Positions 36,721 to 46,129 of a stretch of DNA of 64,000 bases are shown here, one piece after another. How positions within the stretch are numbered: the stretch's first letter is position 1; each line of letters begins with the position of its first letter. Location of the stretch: assembly GCA_021603905.1 (NCBI GenBank), contig BQIU01000011.1:1-64000 (forward strand). Reading direction: 5' to 3'. This DNA is from Nitrospirales bacterium. GTDB taxonomy: Bacteria > Nitrospirota > Nitrospiria > Nitrospirales > UBA8639. The notes under the pieces were generated by a model. That model was not told the DNA's origin. It searched no databases and worked only from the letters and a program-made list of their open reading frames with translations. The position numbers were made by a program, and so were the translations under genes.

Positions 36721-38172
36721 CTATGGAGCTAAATGCCCAAAAGACCCTTCTAGGCCACCACCATTCCAGGCCATCGTTCTGGAAGCACGTCCCATCTGTG
36801 GCAGACCGTTCGCATTCTTTGTCTGCGGAACACCTTCAAGATACCCTAACAACATCAGTTCAAAATCATTTGGCTCCAGATAATCATCTCCTGGAAGAGA
36901 TTGTTTAGCCAAATCAACGGGCTTCACAAGTCTCGGGGTCACAATCACCATCAGTTCTGTCTCACTCTTCTGAAATGACGTACTACGAAAAAGAGCGCCA
37001 AGAACCGGAATATCTCCAAGAAGCGGATACTTTGCGACCGTTTCGCGAATGTTATTTTGCAATAACCCTGCAATCACAAAACTTTGTCCGTCGTCTAACT
37101 CCAATACGGTCTGAATTTTCCTAGTCGTAATTGCTGGAATTGTAAATCCGGCAGAATTCACACCATTGGAAAAGTCGAGCTCAGAAACTTCAGGCGAGAT
37201 CTTCAACGCAATTTTGTCATCACTCAATACTGTTGGATTGAAACTCAACCTCACGCCGAATTCTTTGAACTTGATGGTCGTCACACCAAGTGACTGCGGA
37301 ACAGGAATTGGAAACTCTCCTCCAGCTAAAAACGTCGCCTCTTGTCCGCTAATGGCCACCAAGGTCGGTTCAGCTAGAACTTTTGATAAATTATGCTGCT
37401 TCAGGAAATCTAAGAAAATCATATACAGATCATCACCAAAAGGAATCCCAAATGTGGCATTGACAGCGGCAGACCTTAAGAACGTAAAGACACCGTTATC
37501 CGTGCTTAACTCACTCAAATCATTGAGTTCGCCAAAAAAGAAGCTCTCGCCAAGTCTGGAATAGTTAATGCCCATACGACGTGTGAGTCCACGATTCATT
37601 TCAACCATATGCACTTCAAGCATGACCTGTTGGACACCACCCACGTTCATCAGGTTGATCACTTTACCGGGTGCGTATGGCTCAGCCATTTCCACAATTT
37701 TTGTTAACTGTTCTGCAGTCGATACTTTGCCAGATAACGTAATATTATCGTGACCAGCGGTGACTTCGACATTTCGCTCTCCCGGAAATACTTGATGTAT
37801 TTGAGCCTTAAGTTTCGTTAAATCAGGCGTCACTAACACCTCTAACACGGTACTCACGGTGCCGTTTTTTCTCCATAATGTCAGCGTCGTTGCCCCAACA
37901 GCTTTTGCGGTCAGATAGATCTGTTTCGGGGAAAGAATGAGCGTATCTGCAATAGCAGGACTCGCCACAGAAGCCCGAACAAAAGGCGTTGCACTGTCAA
38001 TAACGATTGAAGACCCAAGCCCCAGAGGGAGTGATTGAGGTACATTCGTCTCAATGGCCTTGTGTGTCAGCCCTTCAGCATAAACAGGTGAAAGTCCCAA
38101 TATGACAACCGACACAGCGCCGAGAATAACTTTCACCCACGATATTCGCCGGAGCGATCTATGCATTGCCAT
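36721..38172 (-). CDS. rcpA: Tad outer-membrane secretin RcpA/CpaC
   Basis: A 483-residue protein starting at an ATG with GGGAGGG six bases upstream; an ATG 66 bases earlier adds a non-signal leader. A signal peptide ends near SPVYAEG. Then come the pilus-specific N-terminal domain (SLPLGLGSSIVIDSATPFVRASV), a BON-like domain (VEVTAGHDNITLSGKVST) and the secretin domain (about 250-430) with the closing LGDIPVLGALFRSTSFQKSETELMVIVTPRLVKP. It forms the outer-membrane pore for the pilus. The C-terminal 50 residues are Gly-rich and low in complexity. Confidence 0.93.
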   Translation of the reverse strand: MAMHRSLRRISWVKVILGAVSVVILGLSPVYAEGLTHKAIETNVPQSLPLGLGSSIVIDSATPFVRASVASPAIADTLILSPKQIYLTAKAVGATTLTLWRKNGTVSTVLEVLVTPDLTKLKAQIHQVFPGERNVEVTAGHDNITLSGKVSTAEQLTKIVEMAEPYAPGKVINLMNVGGVQQVMLEVHMVEMNRGLTRRMGINYSRLGESFFFGELNDLSELSTDNGVFTFLRSAAVNATFGIPFGDDLYMIFLDFLKQHNLSKVLAEPTLVAISGQEATFLAGGEFPIPVPQSLGVTTIKFKEFGVRLSFNPTVLSDDKIALKISPEVSELDFSNGVNSAGFTIPAITTRKIQTVLELDDGQSFVIAGLLQNNIRETVAKYPLLGDIPVLGALFRSTSFQKSETELMVIVTPRLVKPVDLAKQSLPGDDYLEPNDFELMLLGYLEGVPQTKNANGLPQMGRASRTMAWNGGGLEGSFGHLAP

Positions 38173-38261
38173 ATTTTGCCCTCCCTGGACATCTGCGTGA
38201 TAAACGAACATCGCATTCCTGGTCATATCATTGCTCACAAAGATTAAAATAGCTCTATTAA

Positions 38262-39083
38262 TTAAAACTTCACGACACTTTTTGAATTACCTTTTATCAT
38301 TTCCACTTGCGCTTGCCGTCTAGCTTTGCGCTTTGGGGGAGCGGCGTGAAATGATGCCCGCAGATCAGGAATAGTCGCCCCACGCGTTTTTTTCAAAGCA
38401 CTATTGAGTGGACTTCGAAGCGCAAATCTCAATTGTCCCCCATTGGAAGCCATCGCCAGCAATTCGGCTTCTTCCAACGTCACTTCAAAAGTAATAATTT
38501 TGACGGGACTAGCCTTCCCATCGGCTGGATCACGCTCCAATTGCGTACCGATTGCGAGCACGAGCATATTTTCGAGTACGGTTTTCGTAATCTGCCCTTT
38601 TCCACCGCTGGACATGGTGACCATAATATCGACTCGATCTCTCGGCTTGACAAACCCAGGAAGCGCAACCACTTGGTTTACTTTCACGGCCATCGCACGC
38701 TTTTCTGGATCCAGAACGGCCACAACCCCACCATTTTTGATGTCGATTGGGGCCAGTTTTGATTCAAGAATCGGTTCATTCCGTTTCACTGGCGTCAATA
38801 ATATCCGCCCCTGTAAATCCTCGAGGCTTTTGAAGTGACCAACAGGAAGATTTTCCTGAGGAAAGGGGATTTCCCGTATCATCTCTTTCTTAATGGGGGT
38901 TCCCCAACCCATATCTGCACTGGCAACAGCAATCGGGATGCCTTCAATCGTGACAACCTTTTGCTCGACGACATCAGAATTTTCCTGCTTCTGTTGCTGA
39001 AGCCAATTGTAGATCAGGATCGTCGTCACTAAGGCTATGCCGACTGCAAGCCCCATGAACAGGACAGGTCGGTTTTGAAACAT
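38262..39083 (-). CDS. rcpC: Tad pilus assembly protein RcpC/CpaB
   Basis: A 273-residue protein with one N-terminal membrane segment (residues 6-27), an SAF domain (IAVASADMGWGTPIKKEMIREIP, about 50-115) and the CpaB C-terminal domain with the RDRVDIMVT motif and a FEVTLEEAELLAMASNGGQLRFALRSP stretch. CpaB is a periplasmic component that contacts the secretin. It precedes the secretin gene by about 90 bases and follows the prepilin peptidase gene. The tail is basic. Confidence 0.9.
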   Translation of the reverse strand: MFQNRPVLFMGLAVGIALVTTILIYNWLQQQKQENSDVVEQKVVTIEGIPIAVASADMGWGTPIKKEMIREIPFPQENLPVGHFKSLEDLQGRILLTPVKRNEPILESKLAPIDIKNGGVVAVLDPEKRAMAVKVNQVVALPGFVKPRDRVDIMVTMSSGGKGQITKTVLENMLVLAIGTQLERDPADGKASPVKIITFEVTLEEAELLAMASNGGQLRFALRSPLNSALKKTRGATIPDLRASFHAAPPKRKARRQAQVEMIKGNSKSVVKF

Positions 39084-39218
39084 TTCGTATACCTCATGGT
39101 TCGTTAAGCTATTAAAAAGAATAAATGATTATGACGCATTCATCTTGGTTACATTTCATGTACTTCCTTCATCGGACAACCATGACTTTTCTTAAATACT
39201 TGATAAACGATACGGTTA

Positions 39219-39752
39219 TTACAGTTGGGTGACCGCCAACCACCGCCAAGCCTGTGAACACAAGGCACCGAGCCCTATCACCAGACCATACCGCAATTTG
39301 GGTTGCGTATGATCGACCGGAGGAGGGCTCGTAAAGATTCGAGCTACCAACCAAGTTGTCAACATGACTTTGACTCGCTCGGCCGTGCTGGGAAGGCCCC
39401 AGGTCAACAACATAAGACCAATCGCGTACAATCCGCCCAAACAAGTCGTAATGAGAAAGGCAATGAACACATCAGAGGGGCCGATCACCGCACCAACTGC
39501 ACCAAAGAGCTTGACATCACCAGCTCCCATCCCACCCAACATATAAAAAATCAGAAGAAGGCCAAAGCCAAGACCTAGCCCTTCAAGGCTAAACAAAAAT
39601 CCGTTCAGCCCATTGGATACACCATGTATCAAAAGGCCAAGGCCTGCTAAAGGAAATGTAATAATATTAGGGATTTTGCTCCAGCGAACATCCGTTATAG
39701 CCGCCCCAACCAGAGCGCAAGAGAGTATGATAATTAGGAGAATATACGTCAT
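39219..39752 (-). CDS. tadV: Prepilin peptidase TadV/CpaA
   Basis: A 177-residue polytopic aspartic protease of the type IV prepilin peptidase family, A24. The first catalytic Asp is in AAITDVRWSKIPN (residue 21) and the second in the GxGD motif GGMGAGDVKLFGAVGA. It has about five membrane segments and lacks the N-methyltransferase domain, as TadV does. It cleaves Flp and the TadE-like pseudopilins before the conserved Glu. It is the first gene of the core transcript after the terminator at 39.9 kb. Confidence 0.93.
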   Translation of the reverse strand: MTYILLIIILSCALVGAAITDVRWSKIPNIITFPLAGLGLLIHGVSNGLNGFLFSLEGLGLGFGLLLIFYMLGGMGAGDVKLFGAVGAVIGPSDVFIAFLITTCLGGLYAIGLMLLTWGLPSTAERVKVMLTTWLVARIFTSPPPVDHTQPKLRYGLVIGLGALCSQAWRWLAVTQL

Positions 39753-39911
39753 GCTGAAATACTAAAATTCAAAAAACGGCAGAACATTCAATCGACATAC
39801 GGTAATGAAAACGATCTCCACACAATATTCTCACCTTCCCTATGGGGAAGACATCACAAGATCAGCTACGCTCTTCGGTAAAATCCATCACTATCTGAAG
39901 CTTTTGCATCT

Positions 39912-39950
39912 CAAAAAAATGGCCTCGTAGGAAATTCCTACGAGGCCAGT
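39912..39950 (-). terminator. Strong terminator between tadG and the Tad core genes
   Basis: GGCCTCGTAGG AAATT CCTACGAGGCC, a perfect 11-bp stem (13 if the loop closes). Reading leftward it is followed by ATTTTTTT. It lies about 30 bases past the stop of the vWA protein gene and about 160 bases before the prepilin peptidase start, so the Tad locus has at least two transcripts. Confidence 0.9.
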
Positions 39951-39979
39951 GTTCTAATAATACGACTGGACGTCGAACG

Positions 39980-41428
39980 TTACACTTGAATTAAGCGTAA
40001 TTTGATGTTTTTCGCAATGTTCTGGAAGACCTCCTCCAATTGATCAGACGTGAGTGCTGGATAGAAAAAGGCTTCTCCACTCGACATACTTTGCAATTGT
40101 GATGTATTGAGACTTCCGCCTAACCCAATGGTATACACTTTCACGCCTTTGGCTTTCAGCTCTTCGGCATGTTCGATCGCCATCTGCTTGGCTTGATCTT
40201 CAACATATTTCACCATTTTGTGAATCGGAATAGAACAGTGCTCGGCATCATACCCTGAAATTGGCGAACCCTGATAATTCTTCCCATAGTTGGGATCCTC
40301 CAAAATCCACCACTTCATCGTGTATGATGCGCAATTGGAAGACAAAAGCGCCAAGCCATCGCCGGTCTGAAACTGTTTCGCATAACTCCCCAATATATTA
40401 GGAAGTTGTGAGCCATCAAAGGGATCATACAATCGTGCATTCGAATCGTTGGACGCAGCCACCACCACATCAGGCTCATTGGTGGTGGTATTCACTTTAT
40501 TGACTCCTCCTCGGGTAAAGAGACGGTACGGTGCCGTACTAGGATCATACGTTGAACGAAAGGCCGTTGGAATTCCGTCAGTGAAAAATACTAAGAATTG
40601 CTGAACCCGCTGATCTCCAGGCACTTCCGATTGATCCGTAAATCCTGAAGGACCATCGGCTTGATCAATGGCATCTTCCATATTCGTCCACCCATTAGCA
40701 GACATCGCATTAATCTTGGCTTTGATGGTGTCAACAAAATTTGTACTGAGTGGTTCATCAACGGTAACAGCCGTTGAATAGCTGATTAGTCCAATCTTAT
40801 CTTCTTCCTGGGTATCTTCAAAATAATCCACAAAACTCTTCGCGGCGTCTTTAAGATCACTCATTTCTTGCGACATCGAACCGGAACGGTCTAACACCAG
40901 CATAATTTCAACATCACGTTTTTGTGCACCACCAAGCGACCCGACATGAGTCGTATCGAACTTTCCTTTTGTCTGCGCAGTTTCAAGTGCTCTCGCGGCA
41001 TAATTTGTGACATCGGTATTCCCTGAAACAATCACTTTCCCATCTTGCACTTGCCCAGACAATTCAACCGCAGCAGCACTAGCTCCCAAAAACCCTGGAG
41101 AAAAGTTTGCCTTACCGACTGCTTTAACTAATTGCCCTAACCCCTCTCCTTCACTCACATTAAAATGTTGATCAAGCCAAGGATTAGAGATATTTCTTGC
41201 ACCAATCAACGAAGCGGCGTCAACTGACTTTGAGAGTTCAGCCCGTACGATGTACCACTTGCCAACCTCTATCCCCAAAGCCACAAACCCAAAAAGTGAC
41301 ACAAGGGCAACCGCAGTCGTCAAAGCAAATATTCCTCGTTGATTATTCACCGCATCATCTACGAGAGTACGTGATTGATGTTGTTGCCTTGAAAAGACAT
41401 TTTTCATATAGCATCCTCTCTTTGTCAT
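39980..41428 (-). CDS. tadG: TadG-like protein with von Willebrand factor A domain
   Basis: A 482-residue protein. The N-terminus has the TadG/TadE-like segment NQRGIFALTTAVALVSLFGFVALGIEVGKWYI, a single membrane helix. The vWA domain (about 165-460) starts VEIMLVLDRSGSMSQEMSDLK with a complete MIDAS motif DxSxS and continues with TNMEDAIDQA and FFTDGIPTAF. A loop of about 90 residues with several Cys interrupts the domain. TadG proteins are periplasmic accessory factors of the pilus, and a role in surface contact is possible. It follows two TadE-like genes on the same strand. Confidence 0.9.
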   Translation of the reverse strand: MTKRGCYMKNVFSRQQHQSRTLVDDAVNNQRGIFALTTAVALVSLFGFVALGIEVGKWYIVRAELSKSVDAASLIGARNISNPWLDQHFNVSEGEGLGQLVKAVGKANFSPGFLGASAAAVELSGQVQDGKVIVSGNTDVTNYAARALETAQTKGKFDTTHVGSLGGAQKRDVEIMLVLDRSGSMSQEMSDLKDAAKSFVDYFEDTQEEDKIGLISYSTAVTVDEPLSTNFVDTIKAKINAMSANGWTNMEDAIDQADGPSGFTDQSEVPGDQRVQQFLVFFTDGIPTAFRSTYDPSTAPYRLFTRGGVNKVNTTTNEPDVVVAASNDSNARLYDPFDGSQLPNILGSYAKQFQTGDGLALLSSNCASYTMKWWILEDPNYGKNYQGSPISGYDAEHCSIPIHKMVKYVEDQAKQMAIEHAEELKAKGVKVYTIGLGGSLNTSQLQSMSSGEAFFYPALTSDQLEEVFQNIAKNIKLRLIQV

Positions 41429-41511
41429 TGCCTATTCACGTTCATACAGGAAATGTTCAGCAGTCATTGGGATTTTGTGAAAATATGGAGTATCGTCAAT
41501 TCGAAGCTGCC

Positions 41512-42210
41512 CTAAAAAACTGCCTTACTGCTCACTAAAAACGAATCATAATTGGCTACATAGGGAGGTTCGGACATTGCGCCTGTACTGTCAAAATTGA
41601 GAATAGTGACCGTACCATCGCCGAAATACGGGACAGTCTTTAAGAGTGCAGACAATGGCGTTAACGGATCATGACGATAATACACCTTAACCACGGTTAA
41701 TTGAGATAATAACGACGTCCCATAATCCTGTTTATACGTGAGGGTTTCCCACAACTCCTCAGTCAATCCACAATGCGGATCGTCATTTGGTTTAGTCATT
41801 CCACTACCTGCGGGAGGAGTTTCTCCGATATCGACTAACAACGTTCCACTCTCAAGGGGAGCATTGCAAGTCGGGGAAACTGAGTCATTTGTCCCAGCAT
41901 CAACTTTGGTAATATAGATTTTAAATTTGCTATCCTGGTCCGACTGCACACAATTCGGATCTTCGGCCGGGCAAGCAAAGTTCAATGGCCATGTGGATGC
42001 TTCCAGTAATTGTAATAAACTTGAGCCATTCTTCAGATCGCGCGACGCTAAGCTACCGCCTTCCCGTGTCACATTGGTCACCACAGCTTGAGCACGAATA
42101 AGAGAACCAAATTCTACAATGCCAAAGGCCAATGCCATGATCACCATTGCCACTCCAGTAAATTCTACACTTGCCATGCCTCTTTGTGATCGTATGGTTC
42201 TTCGTAACAT
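41512..42210 (-). CDS. tadF: TadE-like pseudopilin, long form
   Basis: A 232-residue protein starting MLRRTIRSQRGMASVEFTG. The start is chosen because the upstream gene stops four bases before it and GGAGG lies nine bases upstream. A longer frame would overlap that gene. The prepilin cleavage context RG/MASVEF with Glu at +5 and the helix VAMVIMALAFGIVEFGSLIRAQAVV mark a TadE/TadF pseudopilin. The extracellular part has four Cys (ACPAEDPNC, CNAP, HCGL) that may form disulfides. TadE versus TadF cannot be told apart by sequence alone. Confidence 0.85.
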   Translation of the reverse strand: MLRRTIRSQRGMASVEFTGVAMVIMALAFGIVEFGSLIRAQAVVTNVTREGGSLASRDLKNGSSLLQLLEASTWPLNFACPAEDPNCVQSDQDSKFKIYITKVDAGTNDSVSPTCNAPLESGTLLVDIGETPPAGSGMTKPNDDPHCGLTEELWETLTYKQDYGTSLLSQLTVVKVYYRHDPLTPLSALLKTVPYFGDGTVTILNFDSTGAMSEPPYVANYDSFLVSSKAVF

Positions 42211-42214
42211 AGAT

Positions 42215-42745
42215 CTATGCCTCCGTCTGAATATCATAGAGTTCATTGCGATATGTGGCTTGCGCACGCATTTTGGCTGATCCGTCCTCTGAGAAAAGGT
42301 GTCCAACGAACGGGGTTAAAAATGTATGGTCATAATTTACCACCACTCGCATATAGTCGGCGGGATTTCCGGCGTTTGGGGCAGCGGTTTCCCATCCTTC
42401 GGGATTTTCATAATTATTCCCAACTTTAAAAATCGCAATATCGCCTGGGTTAATCGTCATCGCCCAAGATGCATTTTCCTGAATCGTTTTAATAATCGTA
42501 TCTTCCCGACTCATCGCATTCCCTTGCTCATCATTTGTCACTCCGCCCACCAATGCGATGCGCATGCCCTCACTCGTGGCATGTTGCAATGTATGCTCAT
42601 GAAAGTAATACCAGCCAAATTCGAATACTGACGACAAGAGCAGTAGAAATGGAAGCAAGAGCAATCCGATTTCTATCATTGTATTGCCACGAGGATTATT
42701 CAAATTCTCCTTGAAGAACTTTCTTGGTGTACTGAAATCTTCCAT
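42215..42745 (-). CDS. tadE: TadE-like pseudopilin
   Basis: A 176-residue protein beginning MEDFSTPRKFFKENL, with GGAGGAAAG just upstream. The pseudopilin signature is PRGNTMIEIGLLLLPFLLLLSSVFEFGWYYF. The conserved Glu lies five residues after the Gly of the cleavage site. The rest is a soluble domain with few Cys. TadE and TadF are minor pilins processed by TadV. The gene precedes the longer pseudopilin by four bases in the same operon. Confidence 0.87.
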   Translation of the reverse strand: MEDFSTPRKFFKENLNNPRGNTMIEIGLLLLPFLLLLSSVFEFGWYYFHEHTLQHATSEGMRIALVGGVTNDEQGNAMSREDTIIKTIQENASWAMTINPGDIAIFKVGNNYENPEGWETAAPNAGNPADYMRVVVNYDHTFLTPFVGHLFSEDGSAKMRAQATYRNELYDIQTEA

Positions 42746-43034
42746 AGACTTTCCTCCTCCGATAGTCTTATTTGAAACGCACCTCAAGCCTACTGAACGC
42801 GTATCAGTCTTCACAGACAATTTTTCTTACTGAGGCTTAGGCAGAAGGATGACAAGATGACTGTCAGTCCACTCTCCGAATCCAATTCACCGGCAGACTC
42901 TTCTTGCCGGTAAGGACAGAAGAGTTACTGAAGAAATGTGGAGAGATTCTGTCGAAGACACCCTAATCTCTTCCTTGAGATTGACCGATCCATTGATGCA
43001 ACCGTTCCCCTCTTTTTTTACTCGCGCCCCTCAT

Positions 43035-43191
43035 TTATGACTCGGTAGCAGCACTAATCAAGGTAACCACAGTATTAAATGTGAGACCGAGAATTTCACC
43101 AAAATTTGAAATAGCTCTCTATATCACGGCAGAGATCAACTCGGACATCAGCTCATACTCCATGGCTATCGCACCGTTTTTTCTCTAACAT
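43035..43191 (-). pseudogene. Decayed Flp pilin gene
   Basis: On the minus strand the frame from a one-base shift after ATG reads NGAIAMEYELMSELISAVI, a stop (TAG), then RAISNFGEILGLTFNTVVTLISAATES and TAA. This aligns residue for residue with the intact pilins (DGATAMEYGLLAALISAVI..., then a GNV..TFN motif). It carries two lesions: a frameshift in the A6 run just after the start and an internal stop in the hydrophobic helix. It lies between the TadE-like gene and the intact pilin at 43.3 kb, so it is the remnant of a third copy in the array. Confidence 0.8.
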
Positions 43192-43306
43192 GATTTTAAT
43201 AGTAGATCTATCATCGGATGATATTTCGTATAAACTATCGAAGGCCTGACATACGATGCTCATACGGCCAACTACTTGAAATATATCTCGACAACTGAAC
43301 CGTCCG

Positions 43307-43498
43307 TTAAGAGCCTGTGGCGGCGCTCATTGAGGCGGCAATATTGTTGAACGTGGTGCCCACCACATTACCAAGGGTTGTCACGGCCCCAATGATCACC
43401 GCAGCAATCAAAGCCGCCAACAACCCGTATTCCAATGCCGTGGCACCTTCTTCATCTTGGATAAGATTTTGAAATTCCGTTGCAATATTCGTTGCCAT
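43307..43498 (-). CDS. flp: Flp/Fap-type major pilin
   Basis: A 63-residue prepilin. The leader MATNIATEFQNLIQDEEG ends at the TadV site EEG/ATALEYG, followed by helix LLAALIAAVIIGAVTTLGNVVG and the tail TTFNNIAASMSAATGS. The start has AGGAGAAGGGAG upstream. Nearly identical to the copy at 43.8 kb from the cleavage site onward apart from the tail and two helix-end residues, which suggests a recent duplication. Small Flp pilins polymerise into the bundle-forming Tad pilus. Confidence 0.93.
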   Translation of the reverse strand: MATNIATEFQNLIQDEEGATALEYGLLAALIAAVIIGAVTTLGNVVGTTFNNIAASMSAATGS

Positions 43499-43638
43499 CT
43501 CCCTTCTCCTCTCGATATGACTATGACTATTAATGCGGATAGATCCTCACACCGACCCCCTCTTCACAAGAGGGCCGGAAGAGAATACACTTCAACTCAA
43601 ATAATGACTACGGAATCGTCCTTGGCTAGTCGAAAATT

Positions 43639-43661
43639 ATGGGTACGAATGAAGTACCCAT
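43639..43661 (-). terminator. Hairpin between the two pilin genes
   Basis: ATGGGTAC and GTACCCAT form a perfect 8-bp stem around a 7-nt loop about 70 bases past the pilin stop, followed leftward by AATTTTCG. The T-run is weak, so it may attenuate rather than stop transcription and set pilin-to-minor-pilin ratios. Confidence 0.5.
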
Positions 43662-43731
43662 CTCCTCTACAAGCAGAACATCAACGACTCATCATACGTC
43701 AAACGACACTCTTGAAATCTTCTCATGTTCC

Positions 43732-43929
43732 TTAGGAACCTGCAGCGGCACTCATTGAGGCGGCAATATTATTGAACGTGCTGCTCACGACATTACCGAG
43801 AGTTGTCACAGCCCCAATAATCACCGCAGCAATCAAAGCCGCCAACAACCCGTATTCCAATGCCGTCGCTCCCTCTTCATCTTGAACAAATCGCATCACT
43901 TGAGTCATCGTATCTCTCCTTTCAGGCAC
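43732..43929 (-). CDS. flp: Flp/Fap-type major pilin, second copy
   Basis: A 65-residue prepilin with leader MPERRDTMTQVMRFVQDEEG; a second ATG (residue 8) is the better placed start, giving 58 residues, with AAAGGAG upstream. The processed part ATALEYGLLAALIAAVI... is the same as the neighbouring copy apart from SS in place of GT near the tail (VVSSTFNN) and a tail ending AAGS. First gene of the pilus cluster, so the promoter of the pilin transcript lies upstream of it. Confidence 0.92.
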   Translation of the reverse strand: MPERRDTMTQVMRFVQDEEGATALEYGLLAALIAAVIIGAVTTLGNVVSSTFNNIAASMSAAAGS

Positions 43930-44813
43930 ATTGGGTAGATGTCAGTGTCGATGGTGCGCCCGAAAAATCCCATCGCTGACCTTCCTCGTTACTCTCCTGT
44001 CTTGATCACACTCAATACAGAATAGTCCTGTTTTTTGCATAGAGGGCAAAGTCCAGCCTACAGACTGCTCTGTTGGTCTCAACATCACGAACACTGAATT
44101 TCTTGATTTGTTTAGTCGTAAGCTCAGTATGTTTTTCAATCCACTGAAGGTTTCTGCTTTGATCATTCTTGTGATCTTGCACTTTCCTTAAAAATAAAAT
44201 ACTTTTTGGTTTTTTCAAAACTGGTCGTATCAATGTGGTAGGTGTGCAAAAACGGTTGTGAGCGGACGGACGAAGAGACAATCTACCCACTTCAGACCAA
44301 GATTGCGTTTTGAGTTTTCTTGAGAAACATGCAGGGCCTTGAGCACCCACATACGAAGCAGAAGGAGAAAATGACCAAAATCTTGACGGCATAGACATGC
44401 TCCTTGACGACGTCTAGGAACTCCATCTCCGACAAGATGTATTGCTTTCCCCTTCGGCAGCCCGGCCATCAGCCTCACGACCAATCCGTAGCTTTGCGTC
44501 CCAGCCTTACAACTGAGTTGCCTTTATCGGGAGAGAGTTCTTATTTACCAAATGTGACTTTGCTTATCGGTTTGATTATAAAAAACTTGAGGTACATTAT
44601 TTAACAATAATTTTCCATGCAAACATACATCATGAATAGGCCCTGTTCTTACTTGTTGCGCCCCTGAAGGTGTATCGATCTCGATCTCCCTCTTCTTTTC
44701 ATACCACCAACACCACGCTCAAGATACACAACTATTAACCGAACTATAAAGAAAGAAACGGAAGTAACACTGATCCCACCCAATCGCCAACACATACGAG
44801 ATCATTCCAATAC
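43930..44813. other. Intergenic region between the pilus and glycan loci
   Basis: Several medium frames occur on the minus strand (44012-44398 and 44230-44484) in overlapping frames. They include GLPKGKAIHLVGD, which looks like broken coding sequence of unknown origin, but I cannot assign it to a transposase or any other family. An AT-rich stretch at 44170-44230 and around 44580-44640 is likely regulatory. No terminal repeats were found. Confidence 0.4.
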
Positions 44814-46043
44814 ATGAAATCCCAAAACAGACTCGATGCCTACCCAATAAATGTCCTTCCCGTTTTGACAGACACTCACATACAGGACACTCCAGAAGTC
44901 TCAATTATTTTGCCCTGCCTTAATGAAACACAAACACTGGAAACATGCCTACGAAAGGCCAATCTCGCCATTGCAACACATCATCTTCAGGCTGAAATCA
45001 TTGTCGCAGATAATGGAAGTCATGATGGCTCTCAGGATAAAGCCATGGCTTGTGGTGCTCAGGTGATCCAAGTTCAAGAACGGGGATATGGAGCAGCACT
45101 GATGGCAGGGATAGCAAGAGCTCGCGGGAAATACGTAATTATGGGTGATGCCGATGATAGCTATGACTTTACAGCCATTTATCCATTCATAGAAAAACTT
45201 CGGGCAGGTTTTGACCTCGTTATGGGATGCCGTCTACCAAAAGCTGGTGGAACTATTTTACCTGGTGCCATGCCGTGGCTTCATCGACACTTAGGAAACC
45301 CGGTATTAAGCGGTATTGGTCGACTATTTTTTCATTGTCCTGTTACTGACTTTCATTGTGGGATGCGAGGATTTTCCCGCCACTTCAGTCAACGATTAGA
45401 CCTCCGAGCCACTGGGATGGAATTCGCTTCAGAAATGGTCATTAAGGCCACTTTGAACGGAGCACGTATTACCGAAATCCCCATTACTTTACACAAAGAC
45501 GGTAGAGACCGCTCACCCCACCTTCGCACCTGGCGTGATGGCTGGCGACACCTGCGTTTCATGTTACTATATTGCCCTCGCTGGCTCTTTCTTCTTCCCG
45601 GCTTTCTTCTTTTTATGATTGGGATGACGACCGGAACCGTACTTCTCACAGGCCCTATAACAATTAATGGAATTACATTCGACACCAATACGCTCTTGAT
45701 TTCCGCTACGGCCATTCTTACAGGATTTAATCTCATCGCATTTGGTGTGTTTTCAAAAACATTTGGGATTTCCGTAGGATTTCTTCCGAAAGACCAACTC
45801 TTCGAAAAATCTATCGGAGGAAATACTCTCGAAATTGGTATTGTTATTGGAATTTTGGTTTGTCTTTTGGGAATAGGCCTCTTGGGTCTTGGCATGTGGC
45901 ATTGGCACATCCAGCAATATGGTCCACTCTCTTACCCAGACAGTCTACGTCTCATTATTCCCGGCACAACGACGCTGACGCTCGGAATCGAAATCATCTT
46001 CTCAAGTTTTCTCATAAGCCTTCTTCGAATGTCGCACAAGTAA
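44814..46043 (+). CDS. GT2 family glycosyltransferase with C-terminal membrane helices (polyprenol-phosphate type)
   Basis: A 409-residue enzyme. The GT-A domain (about 28-260) begins VSIILPCLNETQTLETCL and has the nucleotide-sugar motif GDADDSYDF near residue 117 and the acceptor loop TDFHCGMRGFSR. Four membrane segments follow. This layout is that of dolichol/undecaprenyl-phosphate glucosyl- or mannosyltransferases (DPM1/GtrB type), which load a single sugar onto a lipid carrier at the inner face. It would supply donor for the GT-C enzymes encoded downstream. The start has no strong ribosome binding site. Confidence 0.87.
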   Translation: MKSQNRLDAYPINVLPVLTDTHIQDTPEVSIILPCLNETQTLETCLRKANLAIATHHLQAEIIVADNGSHDGSQDKAMACGAQVIQVQERGYGAALMAGIARARGKYVIMGDADDSYDFTAIYPFIEKLRAGFDLVMGCRLPKAGGTILPGAMPWLHRHLGNPVLSGIGRLFFHCPVTDFHCGMRGFSRHFSQRLDLRATGMEFASEMVIKATLNGARITEIPITLHKDGRDRSPHLRTWRDGWRHLRFMLLYCPRWLFLLPGFLLFMIGMTTGTVLLTGPITINGITFDTNTLLISATAILTGFNLIAFGVFSKTFGISVGFLPKDQLFEKSIGGNTLEIGIVIGILVCLLGIGLLGLGMWHWHIQQYGPLSYPDSLRLIIPGTTTLTLGIEIIFSSFLISLLRMSHK

Positions 46044-46129
46044 CGTCATCTCAATACTATCGTGTCCTCACATTATGCCTGTCAGTTTCAAATATCAATC
46101 TACTATGGTCTTGAAGGGAACACAGCCTC

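Noticed and set aside
44012-44484. Transposase remnant
   Set aside because: Two overlapping minus-strand frames look like broken coding sequence, but no DDE motif, terminal repeat or family signature could be supported.
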